Source of the DNA: an uncultured bacterium
Lineage (GTDB): Bacteria > Bacillota > Clostridia > Lachnospirales > Lachnospiraceae
DNA: 19,429 nucleotides
Reading direction: 5' to 3'
NCBI GenBank assembly: GCA_905214955.1
Contig: CAJMON010000060.1
Location: forward strand, 1 to 19,429
How positions within the stretch are numbered: the first letter of the stretch is position 1; the number at the start of each line of letters is the position of its first letter. The notes beneath the pieces were generated by a model. The model was not told the origin of the DNA. It was given only the letters and a program-made list of their open reading frames with translations, and did no database searches. Both the position numbers and the translations under genes were made by a program. Positions 15,400 to 19,429 of the stretch are shown in pieces.

Positions 15400-16098
15400 A
15401 TGCTGAAAATCGCAGTGTGTGACGATGAAGAGGCGGTGTTTCGGGAATTGGAACGGGTGATCCAGGCAGGAGGAATGCTGCATGAGACGGATTTTTATTC
15501 CAGCGGGGAAAGTCTGACATCCAGCAGAAAACAGTACGACCTGATTTTTCTGGATGTGGATATGCGGGGGATGAACGGACTGGAGACGGCCAGAATTCTG
15601 CGAAAGAGGGACAAGCAGGTAAAGATTGTATATCTGACAGCATATGAGGAATACCGGGATTACGCGTTTTCCGTCCATGCTTTCGGATATCTGGTAAAAC
15701 CAGTGAAAAAAGAAAGTATTCTGCGGATTCTAAGGGAAGCAGTGGAATACACCAAAAAGGAGGAACCCCCAAGCCTGGTCCGGCTGGAAACAGAAAACGG
15801 AATTATTCAGGCTGACACCAGGGATCTTCTGTACCTGGAATATTTGGAGCGGAAAATCTGCATTCACACCAAGGCAGGCTTGCTTTGGATGAAAGGAAGC
15901 ATTACCGCCCAGGCAGAACGGCTGAAGCCCTGGCATTTTTCCATGCCCCACAAAAGCTTTGTGGTAAATCTTGCCAAGATCAAAAGCCTTCGGGGATACG
16001 AGATTGAGCTGATGGATGGAAGCATTGTTCCACTGTCGCAGAAAAAATCCGCTGCTTTTCGAAAAGAATTCGGCAGGTATCTGGCAGAGCAGCTTTAA
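15400..16098 (+). CDS. LytTR-family response regulator (AgrA-like)
   Basis: The 232-aa two-domain regulator has a receiver domain (1 to about 120) with acidic Asp8/Asp9, phosphoacceptor Asp52 in FLDVDMRGMNG, Thr80 in YLTAY and Lys100 in LVKPV. A LytTR DNA-binding domain (about 128-232) follows, with YLEYLERKICIHTKAG, FSMPHKSFVVNLAKIKSL and MDGSIVPLSQKK. LytTR regulators bind paired direct repeats and usually control virulence, bacteriocin, competence or cell-wall genes. AGGAG at 15387-15391 supports the start. The cognate kinase follows after 12 nt. Targets are unknown, but a repeat of the right geometry precedes this operon, so autoregulation is plausible. Confidence 0.93.
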   Translation: MLKIAVCDDEEAVFRELERVIQAGGMLHETDFYSSGESLTSSRKQYDLIFLDVDMRGMNGLETARILRKRDKQVKIVYLTAYEEYRDYAFSVHAFGYLVKPVKKESILRILREAVEYTKKEEPPSLVRLETENGIIQADTRDLLYLEYLERKICIHTKAGLLWMKGSITAQAERLKPWHFSMPHKSFVVNLAKIKSLRGYEIELMDGSIVPLSQKKSAAFRKEFGRYLAEQL

Positions 16099-16110
16099 AG
16101 GGGGATCGAA

Positions 16111-17379
16111 ATGACACCACTTGTGATTGCAAATGCCATTCTCGGCATTATGGAATTTCTCTGCCTGACTGGCTGCCAGTGGTATTTTATGAGTCAGAAT
16201 GGGCGGACCATTTTTCGAAAGAAAGGCTGGTATGTACTTGGATTTGTCCTGTATCTGACTGGACAGTTTGCAGCCAATGCAGGGGGAATCGGGGCGATGG
16301 TGTTTGCTGTAGACCTGCTCCTTACCCTGGCGGCGGTCTGGTGCCTGTTTACCAGAACGGCTGGAGCGGTCATTTTAAATCTGTTTCTGAATTTCTGCCT
16401 GGCGCTTGCAGCAACAGGAGTCAATCTTGCGGTTTCTATTCTGTTTGCCGGCATGGAATGGGATGTTTATCTGGCAGCGGATATCGGGCTTGGGGTAAAG
16501 ATGCTGGTGTATTTGCTTTTGACAAAGCTGTTCCTTTTGGGACGGTCCAAGGAGCAGGTGCAGGCACTGCGTCCGGCGGTAGTGATCGTCACCTGTATGG
16601 TTCCGGCTGCCAGTATTTTTTATCTGGTCAGTCTTGCGATGGTAGGGAATATTTATCTTCAGATGTATGGCGTAAAGCTGATCTTTGTCAACATTGCGGT
16701 GCTTCTGGTGGTAAACGGAGCATTTTTCTGGCTGATGAATGATATTTTCCGGGCAAGCCGGATCCGGCAGGAAATGGAACTCTTCCAGAAACAGAGTGAT
16801 CTTCAGTACCGGTACTATGCAGAATTGGAGAAAAAGTACCGGGAATCCAGGAAAATGATCCACGATATGAAAAATCATCTCCAGGCAGTGGAACGTCTGT
16901 ACAAAGAGCAGGAAACAGAAAAAGGGGAAGGCTACGTCCGGGATCTGTACCATATGTTGAATACCATGGGAGAGAAATACTATTCCGCTAACCGGATGCT
17001 GAACATCATTTTAAATGAAAAACTGGATCAGGCAAAAAAACTGGGCATTGCTGTGCAGGCATCCGTAGGTGATGTGGATCTTTCGGACATACGGGACATT
17101 GACCTGACAGCGGTGTTTGCCAATCTGCTGGACAACGCAGTGGAGGCGGCAGGCCAGACGGAGGACGGATTTCTCCGTATAAAAATAAATGAAGTGCAGG
17201 GATTCCGGGTGGCCAGCCTGGAAAATTCCATGAAGGAATCGGAAGAAGGTCAGAAAAAGCCAGGGCATATGGGGCTTGGGCTGTCCAATGTGGAGAAAAC
17301 ACTGGAACGGTATCACGGAACCATGGAAGTGGAAAAAAGAAATGGCGTATACAAAGTGATCCTGATGATTCCCAAATAA
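16111..17379 (+). CDS. GHKL sensor histidine kinase (AgrC-like)
   Basis: The 422-aa product has a polytopic N-terminal sensor of six or seven hydrophobic helices (about 1-212), with no large extracellular loop. A coiled-coil linker (QKQSDLQYRYYAELEKKYRES) leads to the dimerisation helix with probable phospho-acceptor His251 in MIHDMKNHLQAV. The GHKL ATPase domain has its N box (NLLDNAVEAA, around Asn342) and a G box GLGLSN near 388-393. This is the AgrC/ComD architecture used to sense peptides or membrane-embedded cues. AAGGGGG just before ATG supports the start. The partner regulator lies 12 nt upstream. No agrB or agrD is seen beside it, so the signal is unknown. Confidence 0.92.
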   Translation: MTPLVIANAILGIMEFLCLTGCQWYFMSQNGRTIFRKKGWYVLGFVLYLTGQFAANAGGIGAMVFAVDLLLTLAAVWCLFTRTAGAVILNLFLNFCLALAATGVNLAVSILFAGMEWDVYLAADIGLGVKMLVYLLLTKLFLLGRSKEQVQALRPAVVIVTCMVPAASIFYLVSLAMVGNIYLQMYGVKLIFVNIAVLLVVNGAFFWLMNDIFRASRIRQEMELFQKQSDLQYRYYAELEKKYRESRKMIHDMKNHLQAVERLYKEQETEKGEGYVRDLYHMLNTMGEKYYSANRMLNIILNEKLDQAKKLGIAVQASVGDVDLSDIRDIDLTAVFANLLDNAVEAAGQTEDGFLRIKINEVQGFRVASLENSMKESEEGQKKPGHMGLGLSNVEKTLERYHGTMEVEKRNGVYKVILMIPK

Positions 17380-17407
17380 GGAGCAGCAGATGGGAGGAGG
17401 TGTGGGT

Positions 17408-18055
17408 ATGAGAAATATGGTAAACCAGAGAAAATGGATTCTCATTGCAGAAGATATTGGCATGGGAGCGGCAGTTTTTTCAATCACCCAGCTTTTGATC
17501 CGGATTCCGATTCTGCAGAATGTTCTGGCATACCAGTCATGGTTTCAGGTCCTGCCTTATGCAAGTCCCTTTCTGTATGGCCTGTTTCTGGCGGCTACGG
17601 CAGGACTGGCAGAAGAGCCTGGAAGGTATCTTGGATTTTGGCTGCTTGGGAAAAAGCACTGGAACTGGCGGGATGGCATTGCTTTTGGCCTGGGGCACGG
17701 AGGGACAGAGGCCGTGTGGGTCTTTGTTATGCTGGCAGAACAGATCCAGGCAGGCGCTTCGGTATCTGCACTTGGAATTGCTGTGGCAGTTCTGGAAAGA
17801 ATTTCGGCAGTAAGTTTTCACGTGGGAGCCTCGGTGATGGTGCTTCGTGGAGTGAAAAGCGGGAAGAAGCGATGGCTGTTTCTAGCAGTCATTCTTCATA
17901 CCCTGCTGGATCTGACAGCAGTATGGAATATCAGTCTTTGGGCAAAAGAAGCCCTGATTTTTGCGGCAGGAGCAGGATTTCTGGTATGGGCCGGGAAGAA
18001 TAGAAACAAAATCAATCAAGAAGAGAAAAGAGGGAATATCTATGAGAAAGAATAA
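17408..18055 (+). CDS. YhfC-like intramembrane metalloprotease
   Basis: The 215-aa polytopic protein has about six hydrophobic helices and the spaced polar residues of YhfC/CPBP (CAAX-protease-like) enzymes. These are Glu69-Glu70 with Arg73 (AEEPGRY), His97 with Glu101 (GLGHGGTEA), His138 (FHVGASVM) and His164 with Asp168 (ILHTLLD), a set able to bind zinc inside the membrane. The exact YhfC assignment is by motif memory and not by search. The frame also opens at ATG 17390, but GGAGGAGG at 17393-17400 makes ATG 17408 the better start. It lies 28 nt after the kinase and overlaps the downstream lipoprotein gene by 14 nt, implying a shared transcript. A protease beside an AgrC-like kinase could process a peptide signal or cut a membrane regulator; neither is shown. 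Confidence 0.78.
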   Translation: MRNMVNQRKWILIAEDIGMGAAVFSITQLLIRIPILQNVLAYQSWFQVLPYASPFLYGLFLAATAGLAEEPGRYLGFWLLGKKHWNWRDGIAFGLGHGGTEAVWVFVMLAEQIQAGASVSALGIAVAVLERISAVSFHVGASVMVLRGVKSGKKRWLFLAVILHTLLDLTAVWNISLWAKEALIFAAGAGFLVWAGKNRNKINQEEKRGNIYEKE

Positions 18056-18482
18056 GAAGAACTGGTTTATGTGGAAAAAGTGGGCCGGAGGCATCTGCGC
18101 CCTGCTGCTGTGCCTGCTCCTTGCAGGTTGTTCTGGCAGTACAAAACTTGCAGACTGCTTTTCGAAAGATGAACTGACCACCTTATCCCAGGAAAACATT
18201 ACTCTGGCAGAGTCCGGAGACTATGAGGCATTCTTAGAAAAAATGGACCCGAGCGTTTCTTCAGCACTGACAGAAGAGGTCTACAACCAGTATCTGGATA
18301 CGGTGAAAGCCAAAGGAGCCTTCCAAAGCTTTGGAAAGCCGGCATTTGTAGGACAGACCGTGAAAGAGACCGGTGACAATTATGCGGCCGTGATCCTCAC
18401 AGCCAATTATGAAGACGGAAAATTGCAGTACACATTGGGATACAACGAAGATCTGAAACTGGTTCAGTTTGTCATTAAATAA
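18042..18482 (+). CDS. DUF3887-like lipoprotein
   Basis: The 146-aa product has a basic N-terminus, a hydrophobic stretch and a lipobox LLLAGC with lipidation Cys30, so it should be anchored to the outer face of the membrane. The mature part (about 31-146) is a small alpha+beta domain with an alternating pattern typical of DUF3887 (SGDYEAFLEKMD, GAFQSFG, YAAVILTANYEDGKLQYTLGYN). Residues outside this domain are few, so it is a single-domain protein. The frame opens earlier at 17961, but AAAGAGGG about 8 nt before ATG 18042 and the lipobox distance support this start. It overlaps the end of the metalloprotease gene. DUF3887 proteins have no established activity; a substrate or sensor role for the neighbouring protease and kinase is an inference from gene order. 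Confidence 0.8.
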   Translation: MRKNKKNWFMWKKWAGGICALLLCLLLAGCSGSTKLADCFSKDELTTLSQENITLAESGDYEAFLEKMDPSVSSALTEEVYNQYLDTVKAKGAFQSFGKPAFVGQTVKETGDNYAAVILTANYEDGKLQYTLGYNEDLKLVQFVIK

Positions 18483-18487
18483 TTCCT

Positions 18488-18524
18488 GGGGCGGGAGGCG
18501 CTAAGCTTTCCGCCTCAAAACCCC
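18488..18524 (+). terminator. Two-part hairpin after the lipoprotein gene
   Basis: GAGGCG (18495-18500) pairs with CGCCTC (18511-18516), and GGGG (18488-18491) pairs with CCCC (18521-18524). No T run follows, so termination is less certain than for the other hairpins. Confidence 0.45.
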
Positions 18525-18557
18525 TTGAAAAAAATGCATAAAATAATGAAAAAACAC

Positions 18558-18586
18558 TTGCAATTTAAAAAAACAGGTGTTATAAT
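18558..18586 (+). promoter_or_regulatory. Strong promoter upstream of rpmJ
   Basis: TTGCAA (18558-18563) and a perfect TATAAT (18581-18586) have a 17-bp spacer, and TGT immediately before the -10 gives an extended element. This is a good match for ribosomal-protein expression. The leader to rpmJ is about 75 nt. Confidence 0.85.
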
Positions 18587-18670
18587 TTGAGTCGAACTTT
18601 TTGTGAAGGCTTATTTTTTTATGCCTTAATATCCCGAAAAGGGACGCAAAAACAGGAAAGGAGGATTACC

Positions 18671-18784
18671 ATGAAGGTTCGTTCATCTGTTAAACCGATT
18701 TGCGAAAAGTGCAAAGTCATTAAGAGAAAGGGTAGTATCCGCATTATCTGCGAGAACCCGAAGCATAAACAGCGCCAGGGCTGA
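18671..18784 (+). CDS. rpmJ: 50S ribosomal protein L36
   Basis: The 37-aa product MKVRSSVKPICEKCKVIKRK... is a full-length bacterial L36 of the zinc-binding type, with Cys11, Cys14, Cys27 and His32 in the CxxC-C-H arrangement. AAAGGAGG at 18657-18664 precedes ATG 18671. The frame can be read further upstream without a ribosome binding site, which is not biologically meaningful. It normally follows infA; here no infA is next to it, and it has its own strong promoter. Confidence 0.97.
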   Translation: MKVRSSVKPICEKCKVIKRKGSIRIICENPKHKQRQG

Positions 18785-19146
18785 TTTATCTCATCTGGAA
18801 CTGTGATTATGTATTTTGATGCGGCTGCAGTATGACTCACCAGGAGGTGTTGTTATACTGATGACAATATATGATATATTCGTTTGCACTGTGCGGTCTT
18901 GGAGCCAAGATGCCGCTGCTGATGATTCATCGTATATTGCTTAAGTACCGGGTCGTCCATCATACCGGGATGACACGGAAAGGCCGGGAGCTGTACCGGG
19001 CATCCGGCTGGGCTGTGGACAGTTGTTCACACAGCCTCAATTTGGGACAATATAATAAGAGGCGTTTCATACACTACATTTCAGACATGCTTTCCCGCAT
19101 GGGCTGTATGGCGGCGTTTCTTACAGAAAAAGTGGAGGAAAATTAC
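18785..19146 (+). promoter_or_regulatory. 362-nt rpmJ-rpsM spacer, possible structured leader
   Basis: This gap is long for a ribosomal operon. It holds a stem (GCGGTCTTG 18893-18901 with CAAGA-tg-CCGC 18906-18916, loop GAGC) and a second stem (GGCTGTG 19011-19017 with CACAGCC 19030-19036). TACCGGG occurs three times as a direct repeat (18946, 18963, 18994). A TATAAT lies at 19051-19056 but no good -35 is spaced from it. A frame from ATG 18871 is open for 92 codons and joins rpsM in frame, but it lacks a well-placed ribosome binding site. Another short frame, ATG 18861 (27 codons), follows AGGAGG at 18842-18847 at a long spacing. An autoregulatory ribosomal-protein leader is possible; no known class is recognised. 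Confidence 0.4.
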
Positions 19147-19429
19147 ATGGCTCGTATTGCTGGTGTAGACTTACCAAGAGAAAAACGTGTAGAAATCGGA
19201 TTGACTTACATCTATGGAATCGGCAGAGTAAGCGCTGACAAAATCCTGGAGAAGGCAAACGTAAATCCGGATACCCGTGTCAGAGATCTGACTGACGAAG
19301 AAGTATCCCGTATCCGTGACGTGATCGATGCAGATTACAACGTAGAAGGTGATCTGAGAAGAGAGATCGCACTGAACATTAAGAGACTGCAGGAAATCGG
19401 ATGCTACAGAGGTATCCGTCATCGTAAAG
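19147..19429 (+). CDS. rpsM: 30S ribosomal protein S13, cut by window end
   Basis: The first 94 codons of S13 are present (MARIAGVDLPREKRVEIGLT...IGCYRGIRHRK), with the family's N-terminal ARIAGVD, the YIYGIG turn and the RLQEIGCYRGIRHRK segment that contacts 16S rRNA near the subunit interface. GGAGGA at 19133-19138 gives a proper start. The remainder, about 25-30 residues with the basic tail, lies beyond the window. In Firmicutes rpsM opens the rpsM-rpsK-rpsD-rpoA-rplQ operon. Confidence 0.96.
   Translation, partial: MARIAGVDLPREKRVEIGLTYIYGIGRVSADKILEKANVNPDTRVRDLTDEEVSRIRDVIDADYNVEGDLRREIALNIKRLQEIGCYRGIRHRK

Noticed and set aside
15106..15678. 190-codon minus-strand open frame across truA and the LytTR gene
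   Set aside because: It runs through two clear + strand genes and a terminator, and the composition is not protein-like.

Overview
All genes in this 19.4-kb window lie on the + strand. The organism is most likely a low-to-mid GC anaerobic Firmicute of class Clostridia, probably Lachnospiraceae. The reasons are Bacteroides-type glutamine synthetases (GSIII), strong AGGAGG-type ribosome binding sites, clean TTGACA/TATAAT promoters with 17-bp spacers, and an EcfA1-EcfA2-EcfT-TruA cluster near L36/S13. The genus cannot be read from the sequence, and no database search was run.

Layout. (1) 1-2020: a 3' flank of unknown origin, a diacylglycerol/lipid-kinase family gene, and class II fructose-bisphosphate aldolase. 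(2) 2041-7510: a nitrogen-assimilation block with two tandem GSIII paralogues. The first has an intrinsic terminator in its leader. The second has its own promoter and a hairpin-rich leader of about 260 nt, and is followed after 10 nt by a WecG/TagA-fold gene that has lost the family's usual active-site residues. (3) 7537-8679: a CdaR/PucR-type regulator with a near-consensus promoter, closed by a terminator. (4) 8776-10795: an S41 C-terminal processing protease overlapping a sigma-70-like protein that lacks region 4 and has an acidic region 2.3-2.4. (5) 10840-11812: a secreted, Ser/Thr/Gly-rich surface protein with 39-bp repeats. (6) 11960-15300: ecfA1-ecfA2-ecfT-truA, tightly overlapping and closed by a strong terminator. 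(7) 15316-18524: a LytTR response regulator, an AgrC-like GHKL kinase, a YhfC-like intramembrane metalloprotease and a DUF3887-like lipoprotein, which look like one operon. (8) 18558-end: rpmJ, a 362-nt structured gap, and the 5' part of rpsM, which runs off the window.

How they fit. The nitrogen block points to layered control of glutamine synthesis. The ctpA/sigma-like pair and the kinase-regulator-protease-lipoprotein operon are the two places most likely to hold poorly described biology: both combine a protease with a regulatory protein in one transcription unit. The ECF-truA cluster usually follows rplQ in Firmicutes. Here it lies upstream of rpmJ-rpsM and is separated from them by the signalling operon, so the usual ribosomal supercluster has been rearranged.
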